Assembly: GCF_004367745.1 (NCBI RefSeq)
Contig: NZ_CP037993.1
Location: 310,001 to 374,000, forward strand
From: Herbaspirillum huttiense
GTDB lineage: Bacteria > Pseudomonadota > Gammaproteobacteria > Burkholderiales > Burkholderiaceae_D
Length of the DNA stretch: 64,000 nt
Reading direction: 5' to 3'
Shown: positions 51,643-61,066 of the stretch, piece by piece
Numbering within the stretch: the stretch's first letter is position 1
How the letters are laid out: every line of letters starts with the position of its first letter
The notes under the pieces: generated by a model
Seen by the model: the letters and a program-made list of their open reading frames with translations, nothing else
Told to the model about the DNA's origin: nothing
Databases searched by the model: none
Program-made: the position numbers and the translations under genes

Positions 51643-54600
51643 TCAGCGATCATCCTGTGCGCCCGGTGCAGCGTGGGCGATGTGGGTGCCGGCGGTCATC
51701 GGGGCTTCGTGATGCGAGGCCGAGTGCAGGGCACGGCGATCGATGGTACGCAGCAGGACATAGAACACGGGCGTGAGGAACAGGCCGAAGAGGGTCACGC
51801 CCAGCATGCCGAAGAACACTGCAATCCCCATCGCATGGCGCATTTCCGAACCGGCGCCGGAGGAGGTCACCAGCGGCACCACACCCATGATGAAAGCGAT
51901 CGAGGTCATCAGGATCGGACGCAGACGCAGGCGGCTGGCTTCGATGGCGGCTTGCACGGCACTGCGGCCCTGCATCTCCAGTTCGCGGGCGAATTCCACG
52001 ATCAGGATGGCGTTCTTGGCCGACAGGCCCACCAGCACCATCAGGCCGATCTGGGTGAAGATGTTGTTGTCGCCACGGGTGAGCCACACACCGGTCAGTG
52101 CCGCCAGGATGCTCATCGGCACGATCAGGATCACGGCCAGCGGCAGGGTCAGGCTTTCATAGAGCGCCGCCAGCACCAGGAACACCAGCAGCACGCTGAT
52201 CGGGAACACCCACACGCCTGCATTGCCGGCCAGAATCTTCTGGTAGGTCAGGTCGGTCCATTCGAACTTGATGCCGCGCGGCAGGGTAGCAGCCGCAACG
52301 CGTTCAGCCGCAGCCTGGGCCTGGTCCGAGGAATAACCCGGAGCCGGACCGCCATTGATGTCGGCGGCGGTATAACCGTTGTAGCGCACCACCATTTCCG
52401 GACCAAAGGTCTGCTTGACCTTCACCACGGAGGACAGCGGCACCATCTCGCCGGCATCGTTACGGGTCTTCAGCTGCGCGATGTCCTCGGCCTTGGCGCG
52501 GAAGGGCGCGTCAGCCTGGGCCCGCACCTGATAGACGCGGCCAAAGCGGTTGAAGTCGTTCACGTACAGCGAACCCAGGTAGATCTGCATGGTATTGAAG
52601 ACGTCGGTGACCGGAATGCCCAACTGCTTGGCCTTGACGCGATCCAGTTCCACATCCAGCTGCGGTACGTTGATCTGGTAGCTGGAGAACATCGGACCCA
52701 GCGCCGGTTCCTTGGCGGCGGCCTTCATGAAGGCTTGCGCGGCCTTGTCCAGTTCGGCATAGCCCAGCGCATCGCGGTCTTCGATCTGCATCTTGAAACC
52801 ACCCAGCGTACCCAGGCCCATCACCGGCGGCGGCGGGAAGACGGCGGTGAAGGCTTCCTTGATGCCGCCGAATTTCTTGTTCAGCGAGGCGGCGATGGCA
52901 TTGCCCGACAGTTCCTTGCTCTTGCGTTCCTCGAAGGGCTTCAGGCCCACGAAGACGATACCGGCCGAGGAGCTGTTGGTGAAACCGTTGATGGACAGGC
53001 CAGGGAAAGCAATCGCACTGGCCACGCCCGGTTCCTTCAGCATGATGTCGCTCATCTTGCGCATCACTTCTTCACTGCGGTCGATCGAAGCGCCATTGGG
53101 CAGCTGCGCGAAGGCCACCAGGTATTGCTTGTCCTGGCCCGGCACGAAGCCGCCGGGAACGATGTAGGACACACCCAGGGTGGCCGCCAGCAGCAGCACG
53201 TACACACCCATGGTGGCACCCTTGCGCTTGATCACGCCGGTCACGCCATGACCGTAGTTGTCGGAGGCGCGGTTGAAGAAGCGGTTGAAGCGGATGAAGA
53301 AGCCACCCAGGAAACGGTCCATCTGGCGCGTCAGCCAGTCCGGCTTGTCGCCGTGGCCCTTGAGCAGCAGGGCGGCCAGGGCCGGGGACAGCGTCAACGA
53401 ATTGAAGGCCGAGATGACGGTGGAGATCGCAATGGTCATTGCGAACTGCTTGTAGAACTGGCCGGTGAGGCCGGTCATGAAGGCCAGCGGCACGAACACC
53501 GCCACCAGCGTCAGGGCAATGGCGATGATGGGGCCAGAGACTTCCTGCATGGCGCGATAGGTGGCGTCACGCGGCGAGAGGCCGGCACCGATGTTGCGTT
53601 CCACGTTTTCCACCACCACGATGGCATCATCGACCACGATACCGATGGCCAGCACCATCCCGAACAGCGACAGCGCATTGATGGTGTAGCCAAAGCCCAG
53701 CATCAGCGAGAAGGTACCGATGATGGAGACCGGCACGGCCAACAGCGGAATGATGGAAGCGCGCCAGGTCTGCAGGAAGATGATCACCACGATCACGACC
53801 AATGCAATGGCTTCCAGCAGGGTATGCACCACCGCTTCGATGGAGGCCCGCACGAACTGGGTCGGGTCATAGACGATGCTGTAGCTGACCGAGCTGGGGA
53901 AGTCGGCCGACAATTCCTTCATCGCCGCCCGCACCTGGGTCGAGACATCCAGCGCGTTGGCGCCAGGGGCCTGGAAGATGGGGATGGCCACGGCGGGCTT
54001 GTTGTCCAGCAGCGAGCGCAGGCCATATTCGGAGGCGGCCAGTTCGACCCGTGCGACGTCACCCAGGCGGGTGGTCGCTCCATCGGGTGAGGCCTTCAGG
54101 ATGATGTCGCGGAATTCGCCCTCGGTCTTCAGGCGACCCTGCGCGTTCACCGACAATTGCAGCGGTGTCTCCGGCGAGCTGGGCGAGGCACCGATCACAC
54201 CGGCCGCCACCTGCACGTTCTGCTCGCGGATGGCGCGCACCACGTCGGTAGCCGTCAGGCCGCGCTGGGCCACCTTGTTGGGATCGAGCCAGACGCGCAT
54301 GGCGTAGTTGCCCGAGCCGAACAGGCCGACTTCACCCACGCCCTGGATACGCGCCAGCCGGTCCTTGACGTTCAGGACCGCGTAGTTGCGCAGGTAGGTG
54401 GTGTCGTAGCGGTTGTCGGGCGAGGTCAGGTGCACCACCATGGTCAGCGTGGGCGAGGATTTGAGCGTGGTCACGCCCAGTCGCTGCACGTCTTCCGGCA
54501 GGCGCGGCAGGGCTTGCGAGACGCGGTTCTGCACCAGCTGCTGGGCCTTGTCGGGATCGACGCCCAGGCGGAAGTTGACGGTGATGGTGAGGTTGCCGTC

Positions 54601-54858
54601 GCTGTTGGCCTGCGACTGCATGTAGAGCATGTTTTCGACGCCGTTGATCTGCTCTTCCAGCGGCGAGGCCACCGTTTCAGCGATCACCTTGGGGTTGGCG
54701 CCGGGATACTGCGCGCGCACCACCACGGAAGGCGGTACCACTTCCGGATATTCGGAGATGGGTAGCTGCAGCATGGCCAGCACGCCGCCCAGCAGCAGCA
54801 GTACCGACAGCACGCCCGCGAAGATCGGGCGGTCGATGAAGAATTTTGAGATATTCAT
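51643..54858 (-). CDS. RND multidrug efflux pump, HAE1 (AcrB/MexF) family
   Basis: 1071-aa inner-membrane pump, the usual length. It begins MNISKFFIDRPIFAGVLSVL, as MexF-like pumps do. Twelve membrane segments and two large periplasmic loops are present, and the proton-relay Asp pair is D410-D411 in GIVVDDAIVVVENVERN. The sequence closely resembles MexF/BpeF-type pumps, which export chloramphenicol, trimethoprim and fluoroquinolones in characterised species; substrate range here is inferred from that. It is 101 bp downstream of the adaptor gene. Confidence 0.96.
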   Translation of the reverse strand: MNISKFFIDRPIFAGVLSVLLLLGGVLAMLQLPISEYPEVVPPSVVVRAQYPGANPKVIAETVASPLEEQINGVENMLYMQSQANSDGNLTITVNFRLGVDPDKAQQLVQNRVSQALPRLPEDVQRLGVTTLKSSPTLTMVVHLTSPDNRYDTTYLRNYAVLNVKDRLARIQGVGEVGLFGSGNYAMRVWLDPNKVAQRGLTATDVVRAIREQNVQVAAGVIGASPSSPETPLQLSVNAQGRLKTEGEFRDIILKASPDGATTRLGDVARVELAASEYGLRSLLDNKPAVAIPIFQAPGANALDVSTQVRAAMKELSADFPSSVSYSIVYDPTQFVRASIEAVVHTLLEAIALVVIVVIIFLQTWRASIIPLLAVPVSIIGTFSLMLGFGYTINALSLFGMVLAIGIVVDDAIVVVENVERNIGAGLSPRDATYRAMQEVSGPIIAIALTLVAVFVPLAFMTGLTGQFYKQFAMTIAISTVISAFNSLTLSPALAALLLKGHGDKPDWLTRQMDRFLGGFFIRFNRFFNRASDNYGHGVTGVIKRKGATMGVYVLLLAATLGVSYIVPGGFVPGQDKQYLVAFAQLPNGASIDRSEEVMRKMSDIMLKEPGVASAIAFPGLSINGFTNSSSAGIVFVGLKPFEERKSKELSGNAIAASLNKKFGGIKEAFTAVFPPPPVMGLGTLGGFKMQIEDRDALGYAELDKAAQAFMKAAAKEPALGPMFSSYQINVPQLDVELDRVKAKQLGIPVTDVFNTMQIYLGSLYVNDFNRFGRVYQVRAQADAPFRAKAEDIAQLKTRNDAGEMVPLSSVVKVKQTFGPEMVVRYNGYTAADINGGPAPGYSSDQAQAAAERVAAATLPRGIKFEWTDLTYQKILAGNAGVWVFPISVLLVFLVLAALYESLTLPLAVILIVPMSILAALTGVWLTRGDNNIFTQIGLMVLVGLSAKNAILIVEFARELEMQGRSAVQAAIEASRLRLRPILMTSIAFIMGVVPLVTSSGAGSEMRHAMGIAVFFGMLGVTLFGLFLTPVFYVLLRTIDRRALHSASHHEAPMTAGTHIAHAAPGAQDDR

Positions 54859-54959
54859 GTAGGTTCCTTGTCAGTCGTCAGGATGCAAATGCCCTGGCAG
54901 CGGGCCTTGCAGCCCCTGCGACTTGTTCTTCCTTGAATGCGAGAGCGCTCTGGCGTGGA

Positions 54960-56168
54960 TCAGGCCTTGCCAGCGGCAGGTGCCGGTGCGGCCGTAGCGG
55001 TCTGGGTCTGCATCGGCACCACGGTCGGGGTGATGGCGTCACCCGGACGGATGCGCTGCAGGCCATTGACCACGATGCGTTCGCCCGGCTGCAGGCCCTT
55101 TTCGATCACCACCAGACCGTCATGGCCGGCGCCCACCACCACCTGGCGGTAATTGGCCTTGTTGTCCTTGTCGGCTACCATGACGAAGCGCTTGTCCTGG
55201 TCGGTACCGAGGGCCTTTTCGTCTATCAGCACGGCCTGGTGCGGCGCGCCGCCACCCAGTCGCACGCGGGCATACAGGCCCGGGACCAGCTGGCCATCGG
55301 CGTTGTCGAAGATGGCGCGCACGCGGATGGTGCCGGAGGCGGTATCGAGGCGGTTGTCCACCGAACCGACGCGGCCCTTGCGGGAGTAGCCGTCTTCATT
55401 GGCCAGGCCCAGTTCCACCGGCACGGTGGCACCCGCGGCGCGCGCCGGGTTCACGTACTTCAGGAAGCTCTGTTCATCGACGTCGAAGGAGGCATAGACC
55501 TTGGCCACTGATACCAGCGTGGTCAGCGGCGCATTGGCGGCCCCCGGGTTCACTACGTTGCCCACGGTCACTTCGGCGCGCGAGATGCGGCCCGAGACCG
55601 GTGCGGTGATGCGGGTGTATTCCAGGTTCAGGCGAGCCGCGCGCAGGGCGGCACGGGCGGCGGCGACATTGGCCGAGGCTTCGCGCGAGGCGTTCTGCTT
55701 CTCTTCGAAATCGCGCTTGGCAATGGCGTTGTCGCCCAGCAGGCGCTGGCCACGGGCCAGGTCGGAGGCGGTATAGCCGGCACGGGCTTCGGCACCGGCC
55801 AGTTGCGCTTCGGCGCGGGCGACTTCGGCTTCATACGGACGCGGATCGATGGTGAAGAGCACGTCGCCCTTCTTGACCAGTGCGCCATCCTTGAAGTGCA
55901 CGGCGGTCAGGGTGCCGCCGACCAGCGGGCGGACCTCGACGCGATCGACCGCTTCGATGCGGCCCGAATAGGATTGCCAGTCGATGATCTGGCGCTGGAC
56001 CACTTCGGCCACATCGACCGGCGCGCCGGCGGCGGCAGCGGTCGGGGCAGTGGAGGCATTGGCCGAGAGGCCGACCATGGAGATGGTGCCACCGACCGAG
56101 AGGGCGATGACGGCCAGGACTGTGGCTGTGAGAGCGAAACGTTTGCGCAGTGGGGCGGGAGTGTTCAT
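54960..56168 (-). CDS. RND efflux periplasmic adaptor (MexE/AcrA family)
   Basis: 402-aa membrane-fusion protein. The N-terminal anchor or signal (FALTATVLAVIALSVGGTIS) lacks a lipobox Cys. The lipoyl/barrel-sandwich halves flank an alpha hairpin (residues about 100-180; RVEVRPLVGGTLTAVHFKDG, and EYTRITAPVSGRISRAEVTV). The ATG at 56168 follows GAGGACAA. It is 10 bp after the lipase-like gene and 101 bp before the pump gene. Confidence 0.95.
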   Translation of the reverse strand: MNTPAPLRKRFALTATVLAVIALSVGGTISMVGLSANASTAPTAAAAGAPVDVAEVVQRQIIDWQSYSGRIEAVDRVEVRPLVGGTLTAVHFKDGALVKKGDVLFTIDPRPYEAEVARAEAQLAGAEARAGYTASDLARGQRLLGDNAIAKRDFEEKQNASREASANVAAARAALRAARLNLEYTRITAPVSGRISRAEVTVGNVVNPGAANAPLTTLVSVAKVYASFDVDEQSFLKYVNPARAAGATVPVELGLANEDGYSRKGRVGSVDNRLDTASGTIRVRAIFDNADGQLVPGLYARVRLGGGAPHQAVLIDEKALGTDQDKRFVMVADKDNKANYRQVVVGAGHDGLVVIEKGLQPGERIVVNGLQRIRPGDAITPTVVPMQTQTATAAPAPAAGKA

Positions 56169-56178
56169 TTTCTTGTCC

Positions 56179-57177
56179 TCAGAGTGAAGTGGAGGGGTGA
56201 AGCGGATGCGGCAGGAATTCAGGGAGCGCGGCATCGCGTCGCAGGGTGGCGAAGCGGCAGCGCAGGAAATTGACGATCTCCGTCAGCAGCGGCAGGTGCG
56301 TACGCAGGGCCCCGTGCGTGATGCCGACGAAGCGCGAGACCTGCGTGGGCACGCCGGCGCGGATCAGGCTGGAGGCGTATTTCTCGGCCTCCGGGCACAG
56401 CACGTCGCGTTCGGCGGTGGCGATGAAGGCCGGCGGCAAGCCCGCCAGGCGGCTCACTTCCAGCGGTGCGGCATAGGGGTGCAGGCGCTGCATGGTCTGC
56501 GGCAGGTACTGGCGATAGCTGGCCGCGCAGGTCTCGGCGGTGACGTCGGACTGCAGGCGGGTGGCATCGCCCAGCAGACGCATGCTGGGGTCCAGCATCG
56601 GGCTGATCAGTACCTGGGCGGCCAGCGGCTTGCCGCAGCGGTCGCGCGTCATCATCGTCAGGCTGGCGGCCAGGCTGCCGCCGGCGTCGTCACCGGCGAC
56701 CACCATGCGGTCCAGGTCCACTTTCAGTTCGGCGGCGTTCTTGCAGGCCCAGGTGGCAGCGGCGAAGGCATCTTCGGGCGCGGCCGGGAAGGGCTTGGCC
56801 GGCGCCAGCGCGTAGCCGACCGACAGCACCACGGCCTGGTTGTGCTCGGCCAGGAAGCTGGCCGGGGTGTCGGCGTCATCCAGCGAACCGCTGGTGAAAC
56901 CGCCGCCGTGGAAGTACAGCACCAGCGGGCGTTTTTCGCCCTTGGGCAGGGTGCTAGCAGGCTGGTACAGGCGCACGGGGATGCGTCCCAGCGGGCCGGG
57001 AACGAAGAAATTGCGGATGTCCAGCGGAGAGGAACCTTGCATGATGAGCGCCTGGGCCGAAGCCACTTGTCCAAGAATGGAGCGGATTGTGCGCCACAGC
57101 AGGGTCTCGAATAAACACCTATAATCCAACAACACTGTTCGGTAAGTCTGAACAATCAGTGAAATTAATTCATTCAC
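56179..57177 (-). CDS. llpE: LlpE-like alpha/beta hydrolase with altered nucleophile
   Basis: 332-aa alpha/beta-hydrolase of the hormone-sensitive-lipase (HGGG) group. The oxyanion-hole motif HGGG is at 90-93 (YFHGGGFTSG). The nucleophile elbow, normally GDSAGG, reads GDDAGG at 162-167, with Asp164 where the catalytic Ser belongs. Lipase-like llpE is the first gene of the BpeEF-OprC and CeoAB-OpcM operons of Burkholderia, and the layout here is the same. The start is uncertain: the first 20-45 codons are AT-rich and include an operator-like repeat, so translation may start nearer 57042-57066. Confidence 0.85.
   Translation of the reverse strand: MNELISLIVQTYRTVLLDYRCLFETLLWRTIRSILGQVASAQALIMQGSSPLDIRNFFVPGPLGRIPVRLYQPASTLPKGEKRPLVLYFHGGGFTSGSLDDADTPASFLAEHNQAVVLSVGYALAPAKPFPAAPEDAFAAATWACKNAAELKVDLDRMVVAGDDAGGSLAASLTMMTRDRCGKPLAAQVLISPMLDPSMRLLGDATRLQSDVTAETCAASYRQYLPQTMQRLHPYAAPLEVSRLAGLPPAFIATAERDVLCPEAEKYASSLIRAGVPTQVSRFVGITHGALRTHLPLLTEIVNFLRCRFATLRRDAALPEFLPHPLHPSTSL
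57136..57154. promoter_or_regulatory. Inverted repeat near the LlpE-like start
   Basis: TGTTC-GGTAAGTCT-GAACA has 5-bp perfect arms 9 bp apart and fits the spacing of LysR-type sites. It lies about 320 bp upstream of the LysR gene and inside the 5' end of the LlpE-like frame, which supports a later start for that gene. Confidence 0.4.
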
Positions 57178-57454
57178 TTTTCTGATCCTTTCAGTGAAGA
57201 ACGAGCCCTAGCTTCCTGGCTCGGTGAAGTGGGTAGCTCCTGCGACATCGATGCTGTTGTCATCCGATGCGCAAAGTTGGCTGGCTTTTGTCGTTATTTG
57301 GTTTAAATTGGGATGGGGCGGTCACTGCGATCCCGGTCCATCCCGTCATGGCAAGATGGCGCGCCGGGGGCGGTGCCTGGTCTTGCATGGATCTGTCTTG
57401 CCCCCGATTGCCGCGCCGGCGTTTTCCCTGGCGGCGGCCTCAAAGGAGAGAGCG

Positions 57455-58468
57455 ATGGACCGTTTCCAGGCCATGCAAGTCTTTACTGCTGTGGTGGATG
57501 CCAACAGCTTCACACGCGCTGCCGACAACCTGAACCTGCCGCGCACTACCGTGACCACCCTGATCCAGGGGCTGGAGAGCATGCTGAAGGTGCGCCTGCT
57601 GAACCGCACCACACGTCGCATCAGCCTCACGCCCGACGGCGCGGCGTATTACGAGCGCTGCGTGCGCATCCTGGCGGACGTCGAGGAGACTGAACAATCC
57701 TTCCGCAATGTCACCCGCGGTCCGCAGGGGCGGCTGCGTATCGATGTGCCGGGCTCCATCGGCCGGCTCATGCTGCTGCCCAACCTGTGCGACTTCTACA
57801 GCAAGTACCCGGACATCGAGCTGGTCATGGGCATGGGCGATCGTCCCGTGGACCTGGTGCAGGAGGCCGTGGACTGCGTCATCCGCATCGGCGACTTGCA
57901 GGATTCCTCGATGGTGGCGCGCCGCATCGGCACCTTCCAGACCGTGACCTGCGCCGCCCCGTCCTACCTGGAGCGCCATGGCGTGCCGCACACCATCGAA
58001 GACCTGCAACAGCACCAGTCGGTCCATTATTTCTCCGGCCGTACCGGCCGCACCATCGACTGGGACTTCGTGGTCGATGGCATCACCCGCGAGGTGAAGA
58101 TGAATGGCCGTCTGTCGGTCAACGATGCCGATGCCTACGTGGAGTGCGCCCTGCAAGGCTTCGGCATGGTGCAGGCGCCGCTCTACATGGTCACCCGCCA
58201 CATCGATGAAGGCCGTCTGGTGGAAGTGCTGTCGCAATGGAAGCCGGCACCGCTACCGATTTCCGTGGTGTACCTGCACAACCGCCATCTCTCGCCCAAG
58301 GTGCGTGCCTTCGTCGACTGGGTGGCCGAACTGTTCGCCACCTGCCCGCTGAACAAGGCCTGCACCATGGGCATGGAAGAGAGCGAGTGCCACTTCGTCA
58401 ACAAGCCCGAATCCACGACGGTGCGCACGGTGGTGGAGCAGTACAACATTGCCGAGAGCGTGTTCTGA
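57455..58468 (+). CDS. LysR-family regulator of the efflux operon (BpeT/CeoR/MexT type)
   Basis: 337-aa LTTR. The HTH is at about 1-60 (FTRAADNLNLPRTTVTTLIQ), followed by the substrate-binding domain (LRIDVPGSIGRLMLLPNLCD). The ATG at 57455 has AAAGGAGAG upstream; a frame extended to 57224 is rejected. It is divergent from the llpE-RND operon, as bpeT and ceoR are from their operons. Members of this group activate efflux in response to small aromatic compounds such as salicylate; that ligand is not proven here. Confidence 0.92.
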   Translation: MDRFQAMQVFTAVVDANSFTRAADNLNLPRTTVTTLIQGLESMLKVRLLNRTTRRISLTPDGAAYYERCVRILADVEETEQSFRNVTRGPQGRLRIDVPGSIGRLMLLPNLCDFYSKYPDIELVMGMGDRPVDLVQEAVDCVIRIGDLQDSSMVARRIGTFQTVTCAAPSYLERHGVPHTIEDLQQHQSVHYFSGRTGRTIDWDFVVDGITREVKMNGRLSVNDADAYVECALQGFGMVQAPLYMVTRHIDEGRLVEVLSQWKPAPLPISVVYLHNRHLSPKVRAFVDWVAELFATCPLNKACTMGMEESECHFVNKPESTTVRTVVEQYNIAESVF

Positions 58469-58549
58469 TCGATGTAAATCTGGCTTGGGGTTCGGCGAGG
58501 ATTATGCAGGGCGGGCCGGTGTTTTCGCGTGCCTTAAGCTGCTGGTTTT

Positions 58550-58690
58550 TTGCCCGATTCTCTTTTCATGCTTGCTGGAGTTTCAGGTGAAATTGCGCTG
58601 GCGCGTGGTTTTCGGTGTTTTCGTGCCATGATCATTGCGCTCAATCGTGCAAGGGCATACCTGATCCTGCAAACTTCTTGCCCGATTCTC
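58550..58690. repeat. 13-bp direct repeat upstream of the AraC gene
   Basis: TTGCCCGATTCTC occurs at 58550-58562 and again at 58678-58690, 128 bp apart, in the 298-bp gap before the AraC-type gene. Two copies of a same-strand element before an AraC regulator suggest its own binding sites. Nothing else was found in this gap. Confidence 0.5.
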
Positions 58691-58766
58691 CATGGATGGA
58701 CTGCAGAGGATCAGGCAGTTGCCAGTCCGCGCTAGAGTCGCGTCTGTCTTTCAATGAGAGGAGCTT

Positions 58767-59771
58767 ATGGACCTCGATCTGCATTCCGTTCAGGATTCCG
58801 GCCCGCTGCTGCTGCCGGAGGCAGTGGAGAGTGCGCCCGCCGGGCAGCAGGATGATCCGCGTTTCCAGGCCATGCAGCAGGAGCTGCTGCAACTGCTGGA
58901 GCGCACTACGGCCGGCGTCGAAGGCATGCTGGCTACGGCCATCCCCAACCTGGAAATCTATCGCATCACCTGTCCGAGCGGCCCCAAGCACGCGGTGCAG
59001 AAGCCGGTCTTTGCGGTCATTGCGCAGGGTTCCAAGCGCATCTTCGTGGGCGATGAGATCTACGAGTACGATCCCATGCATTACCTGGTCGCCTCGGTGG
59101 ATCTGCCGGTGGTCGGCAAGGTCATGGTGACCAGTCCTGATGAACCCTATCTGGGTTTGCGGCTGGAGCTCGATACCCAGGAAATCGGCGAGCTGATCGG
59201 CGACGAGAACCTGCCGGCGTCGGCCAATTTTGGCGAAGGGGCTGCGCGCGGCCTGTATGTGAACCGGCTGGACGTTGACCTGCTCGATGCGGTGCTGCGC
59301 CTGTTGCGCCTGCATGAGACCCCGCGCGACGTGCCGATCATGGCGCCGATGATCCGGCGCGAGATCCTGTATCGCCTGCTGATGAACGGGCAGGGAGCGC
59401 TGTTGCGCCAGACCGTGCTGCAGGACAGCCAGATGAACCGCGTGGCCAAGGCCATCCGCCTCATCAAGGAGGGCTATGACCAGGCCTTGCGCATCGAGGA
59501 TGTCGCACGCGATGTGCATATGAGCGTGTCTTCGCTGCATCACCACTTCAAGCTGGTGACGGCCATGAGTCCGCTGCAATACCAGAAGAATTTGCGCCTG
59601 CAGGAAGCCCGCAAATTGATCCTCACCGCCGACGCCAGCGTGGCTACTGCCGCGCATCGCGTGGGTTACGAGAGTTCATCGCAGTTCAGCCGCGAGTACA
59701 GCCGCCTGTTCGGCGCGCCGCCGCTGCGCGACAAGCGGCGCTGGCAGGAAGAGGAAGCGCCGGTGCTGTGA
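58767..59771 (+). CDS. AraC-family transcriptional regulator (AraC_N type)
   Basis: 334-aa regulator. The N-terminal AraC_N domain is at about 40-195 (KPVFAVIAQGSKRIFVGDEI), and the paired HTH is at about 235-325 (RIEDVARDVHMSVSSLHHHF, VATAAHRVGYESSSQFSREY). This type often sits beside an aldo/keto reductase or alcohol dehydrogenase gene that it activates, as YqhC does with yqhD-dkgA. Here an aldo/keto reductase gene begins 85 bp downstream in the same direction. Confidence 0.92.
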   Translation: MDLDLHSVQDSGPLLLPEAVESAPAGQQDDPRFQAMQQELLQLLERTTAGVEGMLATAIPNLEIYRITCPSGPKHAVQKPVFAVIAQGSKRIFVGDEIYEYDPMHYLVASVDLPVVGKVMVTSPDEPYLGLRLELDTQEIGELIGDENLPASANFGEGAARGLYVNRLDVDLLDAVLRLLRLHETPRDVPIMAPMIRREILYRLLMNGQGALLRQTVLQDSQMNRVAKAIRLIKEGYDQALRIEDVARDVHMSVSSLHHHFKLVTAMSPLQYQKNLRLQEARKLILTADASVATAAHRVGYESSSQFSREYSRLFGAPPLRDKRRWQEEEAPVL

Positions 59772-59856
59772 GCTTGAGCAGGCGTACCGGGAGCTCGCTA
59801 GAATGAGCGGCTTGCGGCAGTTAAGTTATCCACATCCCATTTGATTCGGAGACAGC

Positions 59857-60864
59857 ATGCATTATCGTCGCCTCGGCAAGAGCAACCTGAAGGTATCGGC
59901 CCTGTGTCTGGGGTCCATGATGTTCGGGGACCAGACCGACCTGGAAGAGTCCGGCCGCATCGTGGCGTCGGCCCGCGAGCATGGCATCAATTTCATCGAT
60001 ACGGCGGACGTCTACACCAAGGGCAAGTCCGAGGAAATCGTCGGCAAGCTGCTGGCCGGACAGCGCCATGAGTGGGTGCTGGCCAGCAAGCTGGGCAATG
60101 CCATGAGTGGCAAGCCCAATGAGTCGCACTATTCGCGCAGCTGGATCGTGCGCGAGACCGAGAACATCCTCAAGCGCTTGGATACCGATTACCTCGACAT
60201 CCTCTACATGCACCGCGACTACCAGGACGAGAACCTGGAAGAGGCCGTGCAGGCGCTGGGTGATTTGATCCGTGCGGGCAAGATCCGCGGCTTTGGCGTC
60301 TCCAACTTCCGTGGCTGGCGCATTGCCGAGATCGTGCGCCTGTGCGAGAAGAACAATGTCCCGCTGCCGCTGGTGTGCCAGCCGTATTACAACCTGTTGA
60401 ACCGCCAGCCCGAAGTGGAAATCCTGCCGGCCTGCGCCAACTATGGTTTGGGCGTGGTGCCCTACAGCCCGATTGCCCGCGGCGTGCTGACCGGCAAGTA
60501 CCAGCCCGGCCAGAAGCCGCCACAGGACACGCGTGCCGGGCGGGGCGACAAGCGCATGATGGAGACCGAGTTCCGCGAGGAATCGCTGCTGATCGCGCAG
60601 CGGCTGCAGCAGCACTGCGAAGCGCGCGGGATCAAGCTGGGCCAGTTCGCCACCGCCTGGGTGCTGGCCAACGCGTCCATCAGCAGCGTCATCGCCGGAC
60701 CGCGCACGCTGGAGCAGATGGAGGATTACTACGATGCAGCGGAAATGAAGATCAGCGCAGAGGAAGAGGCATTGGTCGATAGCCTGGTCACGCCGGGGCA
60801 TGCGTCCACGCATGGGTACAACGATCCGAATTATCCGTTCTTTGGGCGGGTGGTGAGGGGCTAA
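59857..60864 (+). CDS. Aldo/keto reductase, probable AraC-regulator target
   Basis: 335-aa NADPH-dependent aldo/keto reductase. The catalytic tetrad is D48 and Y53 (IDTADVYTKG), K78 (LASKLGN) and H119 (LYMHRDY). The cofactor region IAGPRTLEQMED is near the C-terminus. It probably reduces a reactive aldehyde, by analogy with AraC-linked reductases. It lies directly after the AraC-type regulator gene. Confidence 0.93.
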   Translation: MHYRRLGKSNLKVSALCLGSMMFGDQTDLEESGRIVASAREHGINFIDTADVYTKGKSEEIVGKLLAGQRHEWVLASKLGNAMSGKPNESHYSRSWIVRETENILKRLDTDYLDILYMHRDYQDENLEEAVQALGDLIRAGKIRGFGVSNFRGWRIAEIVRLCEKNNVPLPLVCQPYYNLLNRQPEVEILPACANYGLGVVPYSPIARGVLTGKYQPGQKPPQDTRAGRGDKRMMETEFREESLLIAQRLQQHCEARGIKLGQFATAWVLANASISSVIAGPRTLEQMEDYYDAAEMKISAEEEALVDSLVTPGHASTHGYNDPNYPFFGRVVRG

Positions 60865-60884
60865 GCGGGAATGGCTGGTAGGGT

Positions 60885-60910
60885 GAGTGATTCAAGCTGT
60901 TGAATCACTC
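60885..60910. terminator. Hairpin after the aldo/keto reductase gene
   Basis: GAGTGATTCAA-GCTG-TTGAATCACTC, an 11-bp perfect stem, 20 bp after the stop. It has no T-run on either side, so factor-independent termination is uncertain. Confidence 0.5.
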
Positions 60911-61066
60911 TCGTACCAAGCTACTGTGTTTTGCCGGATGACCCAGGAAGGGAAATTTCGGCAGGTCGTTGGGCACCCATTGGAGTAGGCCGTGAACAAT
61001 ACGATGAGCCGATATCGAAAAAGCCCTGCTCGTAAAATGTGCTACGTCGATTGGACGCTCCCTCGT

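Noticed and set aside
50113..54090. A 1325-codon open frame on the plus strand opposite the efflux channel and pump genes
   Set aside because: It is a frame opened by GC-rich codon bias on the antisense of clearly coding genes; it has no domain motif or ribosome-binding site and is low-complexity His/Gly/Gln/Arg-rich.
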